From: Serratia odorifera
GTDB lineage: Bacteria > Pseudomonadota > Gammaproteobacteria > Enterobacterales > Enterobacteriaceae
Direction: 5' to 3'
NCBI RefSeq assembly: GCF_900635445.1
Contig: NZ_LR134117.1
Coordinates: forward strand, 558,001 to 622,000
DNA length: 64,000 nucleotides
The notes under the pieces are model-generated. The model was given only the letters and a program-made list of their open reading frames with translations, searched no databases and was not told the origin of the DNA. The first letter of the stretch is position 1. The number at the start of each line of letters is the position of its first letter. Positions 35,810 to 45,147 of this stretch are shown piece by piece. Made by a program: the position numbers and the translations under genes.

Positions 35810-36127
35810 TTATTTTACGTTGTTTTGCGAAGGAGTCGCCGCGCCACGTCTGGATTGGTCAGGAACCAGACGATAAAAAGTTTCGCCGGGCTTGATCATG
35901 CCCAGTTCATTACGCGCGCGTTCTTCAATCGCTTCCTGACCACCGTTCAGATCGTCGATTTCGGCGAACAGCTGATCGTTACGCGCTTTCAACTTGGCAT
36001 TGTTGCCCTGCTGGGCCGCAACGTCTTCATTGACTCGCACGTAATCGTGTACACCATTTTTGCCCAGCCACAGTGAATACTGTAACCAACCGAGCAATGC
36101 CAACAATAGTAGCGTAAGTTTTCCCAT
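35810..36127 (-). CDS. ftsB: Cell division protein FtsB
   Basis: A 105-residue bitopic divisome protein: one transmembrane helix (residues 3-21, LTLLLLALLGWLQYSLWLG), then a periplasmic coiled coil (NEDVAAQQGNNAKLKARNDQLF) and the conserved EIDDLNGGQEAIEERARNELGMIKPGETFYRL. It forms the FtsQLB complex that activates septal peptidoglycan synthesis. The start MGKLT was preferred over an upstream in-frame ATG because it is conserved and its GGGG-rich ribosome-binding site is suitably placed. Confidence 0.96.
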   Translation of the reverse strand: MGKLTLLLLALLGWLQYSLWLGKNGVHDYVRVNEDVAAQQGNNAKLKARNDQLFAEIDDLNGGQEAIEERARNELGMIKPGETFYRLVPDQSRRGAATPSQNNVK

Positions 36128-36531
36128 CCCCGCCCCCTGAAAAACCGACCAATCATCCCACAACTTTTCGTTGGACTCCACACTGAGAGCGGCATTTCGC
36201 CGCCAGTTTCAGAATACGGATGAGAATTTATTGAGTTTATAACCTAAAACCACGCTGAAAGCGGTAAAAAAAGCCGCTTAATTGCCTTTACCGTCGCCAG
36301 CAGGTCACCGATCGTTCCCACTGACTGTTACCCACTATGCAGCCAAAACCACTGGCTGATTGCCTTCTCGCCGCAAAATACGCGCGCCATACGAAAAAAA
36401 ATGAATATTTAACACCACACTGATTTACATACCAATGTAATAGTTGTTTTTTTATTCATTATTCTTTATTTTTATGCAGTAAATATGAATAAATAAATCC
36501 AATACATAACCTTTAACTTACGGGGATCACC
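36128..36531. other. ftsB to ABC-transporter intergenic region
   Basis: A 404-bp gap, AT-rich towards the right (36390-36520), with promoters for both divergent units. A hairpin AAGCGG-N9-CCGCTT stands near 36259-36280. No ORF is supported. The ABC start at 36532 has an appropriate ACGGGG ribosome-binding site. Confidence 0.5.
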
Positions 36532-37302
36532 ATGTTTAAACGTCTTGTCCTGATTGGGGCCTGCCTGGCCGCCAGCCTGTCAGCCGGCAGCGCCGTGGCA
36601 GAAACCACCTACGTCGTCGGCTCGGGCGGCACCTATCGTCCGTTTGAGTTTGAAAATAGCAGCAAACAGCTGGAAGGGTTTGATATTGATATCATCAAAG
36701 CCGTGGCCAAGGCCGAAGGCTTCCAGATAAAGCTGGTCAACACGCCGTGGGAAGGGATCTTCGCCACTCTCAATTCCGGCGACCGTGACATCATCATTTC
36801 CGGCATTACCATTACCGATAAACGCAAGCAGATGGTGGATTTCTCTGCGCCTTACTTCCCGGCAGAGCAGGCCATCGTGGTGCCCAAAACCTCGACGGTA
36901 GATTCTATCGCGGCGCTCAAGAGCCTGAAGGTCGGCGTAGTCAATTCCAGCACCGGTGACATCGTGGTATCTGACGTGCTGGGCAAAAACAGCACGGCGA
37001 TCAAGCGCTTCGATAACACCCCGCTGATGCTGCAGGAACTGTTTGAAGACGGCATCAGCGCTGCGGTTGGTGACGTCGGCGTCGCCAAGTTTTATATCAA
37101 AACCCACCCGGAAAAACAGTTCAAGCTGGTGACCGATGCCAAGTTCCAACGCCAGTATTTCGGTATAGCGGTGGCCAAGGGCAACGTGGAATTGCGTGAC
37201 CGCATCAATGCCGGACTGAAGAAAATCGTCGCCGACGGCACCTACGCCAACATCTATCGCAACTGGTTCGACAGCAACGTGCCGACGCTGCCGGCCGAAT
37301 AA
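36532..37302 (+). CDS. Polar amino-acid ABC transporter, periplasmic binding protein
   Basis: A 256-residue family 3 solute-binding protein with a signal peptide (MFKRLVLIGACLAASLSAGS, cleavage near AVAE). The mature start TYVVGSGGTYRPFEFENSS and the IIISGITITDKRKQMVDFS stretch with the amino-acid-binding Arg are characteristic. GDVGVAKFYIK and YFGIAVAKGN come from the second lobe. It is the first gene of a binding protein-permease-ATPase operon. The amino acid cannot be named from the sequence; glutamine, arginine or cystine-type specificity is possible. Confidence 0.88.
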   Translation: MFKRLVLIGACLAASLSAGSAVAETTYVVGSGGTYRPFEFENSSKQLEGFDIDIIKAVAKAEGFQIKLVNTPWEGIFATLNSGDRDIIISGITITDKRKQMVDFSAPYFPAEQAIVVPKTSTVDSIAALKSLKVGVVNSSTGDIVVSDVLGKNSTAIKRFDNTPLMLQELFEDGISAAVGDVGVAKFYIKTHPEKQFKLVTDAKFQRQYFGIAVAKGNVELRDRINAGLKKIVADGTYANIYRNWFDSNVPTLPAE

Positions 37303-37433
37303 TCGCCACCGGGCGCTCACTGCGCCAAATGCGGATACATCGACGTTGTGGGCCAAATCATCCTGGTATTGAGCACAGCTCGCCGCCAGGATGACGCCCC
37401 GCAGTCGTCTTAACATTAAATAAGGATCAAACC

Positions 37434-38199
37434 TTGAACTTCCGTTGGGAGATTATCCAGGAGTACGCACCGCTGTTTATGGAAGGCGCCTGGATGACCA
37501 TCAAATGTACCCTGATCTGCGTGCTACTGGGCACCACCTGGGGGCTTATCCTCGGCCTCGGTCGACTGGCGCAGGCACCGCACGGCATCTGGAAACACAT
37601 TTTGCACTATGGTGTGCAATGGCCGGTGCGCATCTACATCAGCGCCTTCCGCGGTACACCGCTATTCGTGCAGATTATGGTCGTGCACTTTGCCCTGGTG
37701 CCGCTGTTTATCAACCCGCGCGACGGACTGCTGGTCACCAGCGGCATCATGAGCAGTGATTTCGCCCGCGCGCTGCGCTCCGATTACGGCGCGTTTCTGT
37801 CCTGCGTGGTGGCCATTACGCTGAATGCCGGTGCCTACGTGTCGGAAATATTCCGCGCCGGCATCCAGTCAATCGATCGTGGCCAGATGGAAGCCTCCCG
37901 CTCGCTGGGCATGAGTTACGGTAAAACCATGCGCAAGGTGATCCTGCCGCAGGCATTTCGCCGCATGCTGCCGCCGCTGGGCAACAACGCCATCCGCCAT
38001 CGTCAAGGATTCCTCGCTGGCTTCCGCCATTGGTCTGGCCGATCTGGCCTATGCCGCACGCACCGTGTCCGGCGCCTACGCGACCTATTGGGAACCCTAT
38101 CTGACGATCTCACTGGTTTATTGGGTCATCACCTTCGTGCTCTCGCTGATGGTGCAACACATGGAAAAGAGGTTCGGTAAAAGTGATTCGCGTACATAA
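37434..38199 (+). CDS. Polar amino-acid ABC transporter permease (frameshifted here)
   Basis: Repaired length is about 254 residues, with five membrane segments. The HisMQ-type motif IRIYISAFRGTPLFVQI and the EAA loop (YVSEIFRAGIQSIDRGQMEASRSLGMSYG) are present. An extra C at 37994-37995 breaks the frame after LPPLGNNAI; removing it gives AIVKDSSLASAIGLADLAYAA to a stop at 38199. The start is TTG at 37434. It overlaps the ATPase gene by 17 bp. Only one permease gene is present, so it probably acts as a homodimer. Confidence 0.87.
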
Positions 38200-38905
38200 T
38201 CTGCAAAAGCAATTTGGTGAAACCCATGTGCTGCGCGGCATTTCGTGTCAGATAGCCGCGAACGAAGTGGTGTGCATCATCGGCCCGTCCGGCTCCGGCA
38301 AGAGCACCCTGCTGCGTTGCATCAACGCACTGGAAACCCTGTCCGGCGGCGAAATCGACGTCAACGGCTTCGCCATCCATCATCAGAAGACCAACCTTAA
38401 TAAAATGCGTGAAAGCGTTGGCATGGTATTTCAGCGCTTCAATCTGTTCCCGCATATGACGGTGCTGGAAAACATCATCATGGCGCCGATGGACGTGCAA
38501 CGGCTATCTCGTGCCGACGCGACGCTACGCGCCGAAGCCCTGCTACGCAAAGTGGGGTTGCTCGACAAGATCGACGCCTATCCCGCCAGCCTGTCCGGTG
38601 GCCAGCAGCAGCGAGTCGCCATCGCGCGGGCGCTGGCGATGGAACCGAAAATCATGCTGTTTGATGAACCGACCTCGGCACTGGATCCGGAACTGGTAGG
38701 GGAAGTGCTGGCGGTGATGAAAGCGCTGGCGCACGAAGGCATGACCATGGTGGTGGTGACACACGAAATGGCCTTTGCTCGCGAAGTGGCGGATCGGGTG
38801 CTGTTTATCGATCAGGGAATTATTCAGGAAGAAGGTACGCCGCAGCAGCTCTTTGGCAACCCGAGCAATCCGCGCACCCAGGCGTTCTTAAGCAAAGTTT
38901 TGTAA
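38183..38905 (+). CDS. Polar amino-acid ABC transporter ATP-binding protein
   Basis: A 240-residue GlnQ-type ATPase. Walker A is GPSGSGKST, the Q-loop VFQRFNLFPHMTV, the signature LSGGQQQRVAIARAL, Walker B LFDEPTSALDPE and the switch His in VVTHEM. The GTG start lies inside the 3' end of the permease gene, so the two are coupled. It completes a three-gene importer that is not at this site in E. coli. Confidence 0.93.
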   Translation: MIRVHNLQKQFGETHVLRGISCQIAANEVVCIIGPSGSGKSTLLRCINALETLSGGEIDVNGFAIHHQKTNLNKMRESVGMVFQRFNLFPHMTVLENIIMAPMDVQRLSRADATLRAEALLRKVGLLDKIDAYPASLSGGQQQRVAIARALAMEPKIMLFDEPTSALDPELVGEVLAVMKALAHEGMTMVVVTHEMAFAREVADRVLFIDQGIIQEEGTPQQLFGNPSNPRTQAFLSKVL

Positions 38906-38956
38906 CTTACCGCACGGCTTTGACATCTCTCCGGGCGCCACCCTGCGCCCGGCATT

Positions 38957-39274
38957 TCACCAACCGGTCAATAGACTGAACACCAACCAGAACAGGCACA
39001 GCACCGTAATGCCGGTCAGCAACAGCGTGAAGATCAGGCGCCCACGCAACAACATGCTGAAGACAATACCGATCAATACCGAAACCGGCATCAGCGCAAG
39101 GAAGAATGGCCAAGTATACAGCAGGAAAAACAAGGTATTAGAGCCATAAACCATAAACGGCACCGCAAACGCCAGCCAATAGAAGACAAAGCCGCTGACG
39201 CCGCCGAGGAAAGAATATGAGGGTTCTTCTTTTTCCGGTGTTGAATCAATCAATATAGGCGAGACATTTTGCAT
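38957..39274 (-). CDS. ygbE: Inner-membrane protein YgbE (DUF3561)
   Basis: A 105-residue protein with three hydrophobic segments (about 27-45, 48-70, 80-103) and a polar N-terminus MQNVSPILIDSTPEKEEPSYSFLGG. It matches YgbE by sequence character and by position next to cysC. No function is established. The GC-rich hairpin CCGGGCGC/GCGCCCGG at 38931-38952 stands just past its stop without a T-run. Confidence 0.8.
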   Translation of the reverse strand: MQNVSPILIDSTPEKEEPSYSFLGGVSGFVFYWLAFAVPFMVYGSNTLFFLLYTWPFFLALMPVSVLIGIVFSMLLRGRLIFTLLLTGITVLCLFWLVFSLLTGW

Positions 39275-39326
39275 AATAATCCCTGGTTATTCATATCTTT
39301 CAGCCTGCTCTGCGGCGGCTTAGAGT

Positions 39327-39360
39327 AAAAAGCGCATGGCGTTTGAGCGCCACACGCTTC
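39327..39360 (-). terminator. cysC terminator
   Basis: On the minus strand AGCGTGTGGCG / CGCCATGCGCT pair (two non-Watson-Crick positions) around a TCAAA-type loop and are followed by TTTTT. It starts about 9 bp after the cysC stop and ends the cysG-D-N-C operon. Confidence 0.75.
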
Positions 39361-39368
39361 TTTCGAAT

Positions 39369-39998
39369 TCAGGGTTTGATAATAGCCTGACCACGCAGCA
39401 CGTCTAACAATTGCGCAACTAATTTTGTTACTAATTGTTCGCCTTTCAGGTGGACATCCGGCGCTTCCGGCGCCTCATAAACCGAGTCGATACCGGTGAA
39501 ATTGCGCAGCTCGCCGGCACGCGCTTTCTTGTACAGCCCCTTTGGATCGCGCGCTTCGCAAATCGCCAGCGGCGTGTCGACGAACACCTCGACAAATTGC
39601 CCGTCGTCCAGCAGTTCACGCACCATGCGGCGCTCGGCCCGGTGCGGCGAAATAAACGCGGTCAACACCACCAGTCCGGCATCGACCATCAGTTTCGCCA
39701 CTTCGCCAACGCGGCGAATATTCTCACGCCGGTCGTCATCGGAAAACCCGAGATCGCGGCACAGCCCGTGGCGGACGTTATCGCCGTCCAGCAGATAGGT
39801 ACTGACGCCGTGAGCGTGCAGCGCCTGCTCCAACGCGCCGGCAACGGTAGATTTCCCCGAGCCGGACAGCCCGGTGAACCACAGCACCACGCCACGATGA
39901 CCATTGCCGGCTTCACGATCCGCACGCGTTACCGCATGCGGATGCCAGACCACGTTTTCGTCTTGCGGCTCGTTCTGCCGCAGCTCAACGTCCGTCAC
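39369..39998 (-). CDS. cysC: Adenylyl-sulfate (APS) kinase
   Basis: A 209-residue kinase that phosphorylates APS to PAPS. The P-loop is FTGLSGSGKSTVAGAL, followed by LLDGDNVRHGLCRDLGFS, FISPHRAERRMVREL and the FVDTPLAICEARDPKGLYKKAR lid region. The GTG at 39998, right after the cysN stop, is the probable start because the homology begins near DENVVWH; the frame upstream overlaps cysN. It ends the cysG-cysD-cysN-cysC operon. Confidence 0.95.
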   Translation of the reverse strand: MTDVELRQNEPQDENVVWHPHAVTRADREAGNGHRGVVLWFTGLSGSGKSTVAGALEQALHAHGVSTYLLDGDNVRHGLCRDLGFSDDDRRENIRRVGEVAKLMVDAGLVVLTAFISPHRAERRMVRELLDDGQFVEVFVDTPLAICEARDPKGLYKKARAGELRNFTGIDSVYEAPEAPDVHLKGEQLVTKLVAQLLDVLRGQAIIKP

Positions 39999-39999
39999 C

Positions 40000-41427
40000 T
40001 CATTTGCCCCCAAGCAGGTCGCGTGCACCCCAATGCGGGAAGTGCTTGCGCACCAGCGCATTCAGTTCCAGTTCAAACGCGCTGAACTCGCCATTGCCGG
40101 CCGGCGCCTGCTGCAGCGTTTCGCGCACCAGTCCGGCGCCGACGGTGACATTGCTTAGCCGATCGATAAAAATCAGCCCGCCGGTCACATGATTGCGCTG
40201 ATAGCTATCGAGCAGCAGCGGTTCATCGAAGGTCAATTCCACCAGGCCGATGCCGTTAAGCGGCAGCGTATCCGCCTGATACTGTGCCAGCGAGTTGATT
40301 TCCACCTGATGGCGAATGCTTTCAACCCGGGCGCGGGTTTTCTTGCCGGCCACCTTGATGTCGTAACTCTGTCCCGGCAGCAACGGCTGTTCCGCCATCC
40401 ACACCACGTCGACCAGCGCGCTTTGCGCCGCCTGCAGCGTTTCAGCGGCATCCACCAGCAGGTCGCCGCGGCTGATATCCACTTCGTCCTGCAACACCAG
40501 GGTAATCGCTTCGCCCGGCAGCGCTTCCTGCAGATCCCCGTCAAAGGTGACGATGCGCGCCACGCTGGTTTCCACCCCGGAAGGCAGTACCTTGATACGC
40601 TGGCCAACCCGAACCACGCCAGCAGACAGCGTACCGGCATAGCCGCGAAAATCGAGGTTCGGGCGGTTGACGTACTGCACCGGGAAGCGCAACGGTTGCG
40701 CCTGCGCCTGGTCAATCACGTCCACCGTTTCCAGCACCTCCAGCAGCGTTGGGCCACTGTACCAGGGCATGTTGACGCTCTGACTGGCCACATTGTCGCC
40801 GTCCAGCGCCGACAGAGGCACGAATTTGATATCCAGATCGTTTGGCAGCTGCTGGGCGAAGGTCAGGTAATCCTGCTTGAATTGCTCAAACGCCGTTTCG
40901 CTGTACTCCACCAGATCCATTTTGTTCACCGCCACCACCAGGTGACGGATGCCCAGCAGCGTGGCGATAAAGCTGTGGCGGCGCGTCTGATCCAGCACGC
41001 CTTTACGTGCGTCGATCAGCAGGATCGCCAGATCGCAGGTAGATGCGCCGGTCGCCATATTGCGGGTGTACTGCTCATGCCCCGGCGTATCAGCGATGAT
41101 AAATTTGCGCTTTTCGGTAGAGAAATAGCGGTATGCCACGTCGATGGTAATGCCCTGCTCGCGTTCTGCCTGCAATCCATCTACCAGCAGCGCCAGATCG
41201 AGTTTTTCACCCTGCGTGCCAAGACGCTTGCTGTCGGTATGCAGCGTCGACAACTGATCTTCGTAGATCTGGCGGGTATCGTGCAGCAGCCGGCCGATCA
41301 GCGTGCTCTTGCCGTCATCGACACTGCCGCAGGTCAGAAAGCGCAGCAGGCTCTTGTGCTGTTGCGCATGCAAATAGGCTTCTACGCCGCCCTGTTCAGC
41401 GATTTGTTGTGCAATTACGTTGTTCAT
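40000..41427 (-). CDS. cysN: Sulfate adenylyltransferase subunit 1 (GTPase)
   Basis: A 475-residue EF-Tu-like GTPase that couples GTP hydrolysis to APS synthesis by CysD. G1 is CGSVDDGKSTLIGRLL, G3 DTPGHEQYTRNM and G4 VAVNKMDLVEYS, followed by the beta-barrel domains. Length is as in E. coli (475). It lies 11 bp after cysD and directly before cysC. Confidence 0.97.
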   Translation of the reverse strand: MNNVIAQQIAEQGGVEAYLHAQQHKSLLRFLTCGSVDDGKSTLIGRLLHDTRQIYEDQLSTLHTDSKRLGTQGEKLDLALLVDGLQAEREQGITIDVAYRYFSTEKRKFIIADTPGHEQYTRNMATGASTCDLAILLIDARKGVLDQTRRHSFIATLLGIRHLVVAVNKMDLVEYSETAFEQFKQDYLTFAQQLPNDLDIKFVPLSALDGDNVASQSVNMPWYSGPTLLEVLETVDVIDQAQAQPLRFPVQYVNRPNLDFRGYAGTLSAGVVRVGQRIKVLPSGVETSVARIVTFDGDLQEALPGEAITLVLQDEVDISRGDLLVDAAETLQAAQSALVDVVWMAEQPLLPGQSYDIKVAGKKTRARVESIRHQVEINSLAQYQADTLPLNGIGLVELTFDEPLLLDSYQRNHVTGGLIFIDRLSNVTVGAGLVRETLQQAPAGNGEFSAFELELNALVRKHFPHWGARDLLGGK

Positions 41428-41438
41428 CCGGCGGCTCC

Positions 41439-42347
41439 TCAGAAATACCCTTGACGCTTTTTCAGCTCCATCGAACCGGACTGATCGCGGTCGATCATGC
41501 GGCCCTGACGCTCACTGGTGGTAGAGACCAGCATCTCTTCGATGATCTCGGGCAGCGTCTGCGCCTCGGACTCCACCGCACCGGTCAACGGCCAGCAGCC
41601 CAGGGTGCGGAAACGCACCATACGCTGGCTGATCACTTCGCCCGGCTGCAGATCGATACGATCGTCATCCACCATCAGCAGCATGCCGTCGCGCTCCAGC
41701 ACCGGACGCGGTTTCGCCAGATACAGCGGCACGATGTCGATCTTCTCCAGGAAGATGTATTGCCAGATGTCCAGTTCGGTCCAGTTCGACAGCGGGAAGA
41801 CGCGAATACTCTCGCCTTTGTTGATCTGCCCGTTGTAGTTGTGCCACAGCTCCGGCCGCTGGTTTTTCGGATCCCAGCGGTGGAAGCGATCGCGGAACGA
41901 ATAAATACGCTCTTTGGCACGTGATTTCTCTTCATCACGACGCGCACCGCCGAAAGCGGCGTCAAAGCCGTATTTGTTCAGTGCCTGTTTCAAGCCTTCG
42001 GTTTTCATAATGTCGGTGTGTTTGGCGCTGCCGTGCACGAACGGATTGATGCCCATCGCCACCCCTTCCGGGTTTTTATGCACCAACAGCTCGAAACCGT
42101 ACTCTTTGGCGGTGCGATCGCGAAACTGGTACATTTCGCGGAACTTCCAGCCGGTATCGACGTGCAGCAGCGGGAACGGCAGGGTACCCGGATAAAATGC
42201 CTTGCGCGCCAGGTGCAGCATCACCGAGGAATCTTTGCCGATCGAGTACAGCATCACCGGGTTGCCAAATTCTGCGGCGACTTCACGGATGATATGGATA
42301 CTCTCCGCCTCCAATTGCCGCAAGTGAGTGAGTCGTTTTTCGTCCAT
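41439..42347 (-). CDS. cysD: Sulfate adenylyltransferase subunit 2
   Basis: A 302-residue ATP-sulfurylase catalytic subunit of the PAPS-reductase/ATP pyrophosphatase superfamily. The PP-loop motif is MLYSIGKDSSVMLHLARKAF; FGGARRDEEKSRAKERIYSFRD and ERQGRMIDRDQSGSMELKK are family hallmarks. With CysN it makes APS from sulfate and ATP. It follows cysG by 9 bp. Confidence 0.97.
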   Translation of the reverse strand: MDEKRLTHLRQLEAESIHIIREVAAEFGNPVMLYSIGKDSSVMLHLARKAFYPGTLPFPLLHVDTGWKFREMYQFRDRTAKEYGFELLVHKNPEGVAMGINPFVHGSAKHTDIMKTEGLKQALNKYGFDAAFGGARRDEEKSRAKERIYSFRDRFHRWDPKNQRPELWHNYNGQINKGESIRVFPLSNWTELDIWQYIFLEKIDIVPLYLAKPRPVLERDGMLLMVDDDRIDLQPGEVISQRMVRFRTLGCWPLTGAVESEAQTLPEIIEEMLVSTTSERQGRMIDRDQSGSMELKKRQGYF

Positions 42348-42356
42348 AACAGATCC

Positions 42357-43775
42357 TTAAGCCAGATTCACAACGGGGGAAACCGTCTGAGATTGTTGCC
42401 CAAACCAGGCGATTTGATGGTGCAGTTGCACCACCTCGCCGATCACCAGCAAAGCCGGCAGCGGCGCCCGTTGGGCCAGTTGTTCAAGTTGTTGCAGCGT
42501 GCCGGTCAGCACCTGTTGGTCGGCACGCGTACCGCGGCTGATCACCGCCACCGGGGTATCGGCCGCACGGCCATGCGCCATCAGGCGCTGGCTGATATCC
42601 GCCGCCTTCATCGTGCCCATGTAGATCGCCAGCGTTTGCCGCGCCCGAGCCAGATCGGCCCAGTCCAACCCGTCGCCGTCGGCACGGGCATGGCCGGTAA
42701 TAAAGGTGACGCTTTGCGCATGATCGCGATGCGTCAGCGGAATGCCGGCATAAGCGGTGGCACCAGCCGCCGCCGTCACGCCGGGCACCACCTGAAACGG
42801 TATACCCGCCGCCGCCGCCACCTGCAGCTCTTCGCCGCCGCGGCCGAAGATGAACGGGTCGCCGCCCTTCAGGCGCACCACGCGTTTCCCTTGCTGCGCC
42901 AGTTCCACCAGCAGGCGGTTGGTTTCTTCCTGAATCACCGAATGCGCGCCGGCACGCTTGCCAACGCAAATACGATCCGCGTCACGGCGCACCAGATCGA
43001 GGATCTCATCACTGACCAGATGGTCATACAGCACCACATCCGCCTGTTGCATCACCTGCAGCCCGCGCAGCGTCAGTAGGCCAACGTCGCCCGGCCCGGC
43101 GCCGACCAGGGCTATTTCGCCCTGTGCACCTTCGTTGCCGGCGGCAAACGCCGCCAAATCCTGCGCCAGCTGTTGTTCGGCCTGCGCTTGCTGACCGTTA
43201 GCCACCAGCGTGGCAAAACGGCCGTTGAGAGCCTTTTCCCAAAAGCGTCGACGCGCGCCGATCGCTCCCAGCGTCTGTTTCACCCGTTGGCGAAAACCAC
43301 CGGCCAGTTGCGCCATCGGCCCCAGGCTGGCTGGCAATAGCGCCTCGAGTTTTTCCCGCAGCATGCGTGCCAGTACCGGTGCCTGCCCGCTGGACGACAC
43401 CGCCACCACCAGCGGTGAACGGTCGATGATCGACGGAAAGATGAACGAACAGCGCGGCTGATCGTCCACCACGTTGGCCAACACCCGGCGCGCATCCGCC
43501 TCGGCATACACCGTGGCGTTCAGCGCGCTATCGTTGGTTGCCGCAATCACCAGAAACACATCATCCAGCTGTTCGGGAGCAAAAGCCTGCCCCAGCCAGT
43601 GAATGCGCCCTTCCTGACGACGTTGTTCGAGTTCGGGTGAGAGCGACTGCGCAACTATCCGTATTTCAGCCCCGGCGCGCGCAAGCAGTTCCACCTTGCG
43701 TGCAGCGACTTCACCGCCGCCAACGACCAGCACCGGGCGTTGTTTCAGATCGGCAAATATTGGTAGATAGTCCAC
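42357..43775 (-). CDS. cysG: Siroheme synthase CysG
   Basis: A 472-residue trifunctional enzyme making siroheme for sulfite reductase. The N-terminal dehydrogenase/ferrochelatase part has VLVVGGGEVAARKVELLARAGA; the C-terminal uroporphyrinogen-III methyltransferase part starts near residue 215 with ALVGAGPGDVGLLTLRGLQ and has RLKGGDPFIFGRGGEEL. The GTG at 43775 with AAGGCTG upstream was chosen because MDYLPIFADLK is the family start. It leads the cysDNC operon, linking cofactor to pathway. The 229 bp upstream must carry a CysB-dependent promoter. Confidence 0.94.
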   Translation of the reverse strand: MDYLPIFADLKQRPVLVVGGGEVAARKVELLARAGAEIRIVAQSLSPELEQRRQEGRIHWLGQAFAPEQLDDVFLVIAATNDSALNATVYAEADARRVLANVVDDQPRCSFIFPSIIDRSPLVVAVSSSGQAPVLARMLREKLEALLPASLGPMAQLAGGFRQRVKQTLGAIGARRRFWEKALNGRFATLVANGQQAQAEQQLAQDLAAFAAGNEGAQGEIALVGAGPGDVGLLTLRGLQVMQQADVVLYDHLVSDEILDLVRRDADRICVGKRAGAHSVIQEETNRLLVELAQQGKRVVRLKGGDPFIFGRGGEELQVAAAAGIPFQVVPGVTAAAGATAYAGIPLTHRDHAQSVTFITGHARADGDGLDWADLARARQTLAIYMGTMKAADISQRLMAHGRAADTPVAVISRGTRADQQVLTGTLQQLEQLAQRAPLPALLVIGEVVQLHHQIAWFGQQSQTVSPVVNLA

Positions 43776-44004
43776 AACAGCCTTTTCATATAACAGAAAG
43801 ATAGGGAGACTATACGGGCTACGATTTCGCCTCTGAAATGACGAAAAGGAATGAGTAGTGCGATAATGGAATAAGGCCACGGCAACGCGCGCGCCAGCGC
43901 AAATTTAAGAGCGCAGGAAATTGAGTAATTCGCCCTGGCGTTTCATACTGGCAACCACAAAAAATACTCGGCATCGCCGATAGCAAAACAGAAGGACTTT
44001 CGGA

Positions 44005-45081
44005 ATGTTTTCCCGTTTTTGCCTGCAAACCAGCCTGCTGGCCATGGCATTTTGCAGCGTTTTCAGCGTTTCGGCCGCAACACAGCACGCCAAGGATGCC
44101 CCACTGGGCAGATACGCTGCCGAGCAGATTCGCCATATCGCCACCTATTTCCCGGGTCGCATGGCCGGTAGCCCGGCGGAGCTGCTCACGGCAGATTACC
44201 TCAAACAGCAGTTTGCCAAGATGGGCTATCAGAGCAACATCCGCAATTTCAACACCCGTTTTCTCTATGTGAATAAAAATGCCAGCGAAAACTGGCATAA
44301 CGTTGCGGTTAACTCGGTGATTGCGGCAAAGAATGGCGAGCAGCAGAAACAGATTATCATCATGGCGCATTTTGATACCTATATGCCGCGCAGCGATGAC
44401 GAAGTGGATAACAACCTGGGTGGCCTGACCCTGCAAGGGGTGGACGACAATGCTTCCGGCGTGGGCGTAATGCTGGAACTGGCGCAGCGGTTAAAGGATA
44501 TTCCGACTGGCTACACCCTGCGGTTCCTCGCCACCAGCGGCGAAGAACTGGGCTCGCTCGGCGCCAAAAACTATCTGGAACGCATGAGCCCGGAAGAGCG
44601 TGCCAACACCGTACTGGTGATTAATCTCGATAGCCTGATCACCGGTGACAGGCTCTATTTCCACGCCGGTCGCCAGACGCCGCCACAGATGGCGAAGAAA
44701 AGCCGCGATCGCGCGCTGGACATTGCCCACCGCTACGGCATCGCCGCCGCCATCAATCCGGGCAGTAAAAAATACCCGAAAGGCACCGGTTGCTGTTCCG
44801 ATCAGGAAATATTTGATAACGCCGGTATCCCGGTGCTGGCCGTGGAAGCCACCAACTGGTCACTGGGCGATAAGGACGGTTATCAGCAGCGCGCCATCAG
44901 CCCGCACTTTCCGCAGGGCACCAGTTGGCATCAGTCACAGTACGACAACCTGAACTACCTGGAGCGTTACCTGCCTGGGCGCATCGACAAACGCAGCCGC
45001 GACAGCGTGCAGATCCTGCTGCCGCTGATCAAAGAGCTGGCACAGGCGCACCCGGATCCGCACGCGCAGAAGACAAAATAG
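44005..45081 (+). CDS. iap: Alkaline phosphatase isozyme conversion aminopeptidase
   Basis: A 358-residue periplasmic M28-family zinc aminopeptidase with a signal peptide (MFSRFCLQTSLLAMAFCSVF, cleavage near SVSAA). Metal and catalytic motifs are IIIMAHFDTYM, GVDDNASGVGVMLEL and FLATSGEELGSLGAKNYL; a metal-bound Asp follows in VLVINLDSLI. E. coli Iap removes N-terminal Arg from alkaline phosphatase. It is at its usual place near the cys genes, without the CRISPR array found beside iap in E. coli. Confidence 0.92.
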   Translation: MFSRFCLQTSLLAMAFCSVFSVSAATQHAKDAPLGRYAAEQIRHIATYFPGRMAGSPAELLTADYLKQQFAKMGYQSNIRNFNTRFLYVNKNASENWHNVAVNSVIAAKNGEQQKQIIIMAHFDTYMPRSDDEVDNNLGGLTLQGVDDNASGVGVMLELAQRLKDIPTGYTLRFLATSGEELGSLGAKNYLERMSPEERANTVLVINLDSLITGDRLYFHAGRQTPPQMAKKSRDRALDIAHRYGIAAAINPGSKKYPKGTGCCSDQEIFDNAGIPVLAVEATNWSLGDKDGYQQRAISPHFPQGTSWHQSQYDNLNYLERYLPGRIDKRSRDSVQILLPLIKELAQAHPDPHAQKTK

Positions 45082-45083
45082 CC

Positions 45084-45107
45084 AAAGGCCGCAAATGCGG
45101 CCTTTTT
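45084..45107. terminator. iap terminator
   Basis: AAAGGCCGCA / TGCGGCCTTT form a 10-bp stem with an AA loop centre, followed by TTTT on the + strand, right after the iap stop. It may also stop cysH transcripts from the other side. Confidence 0.9.
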
Positions 45108-45147
45108 ACCTTCACATACGCGCAGCTGGCGTCATGCCAGCATCGGT

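Noticed and set aside
45082..45147. Possible CRISPR array near iap
   Set aside because: E. coli has CRISPR beside iap, but this gap is 66 bp and contains only a terminator; no regularly spaced repeats are present anywhere in the window.
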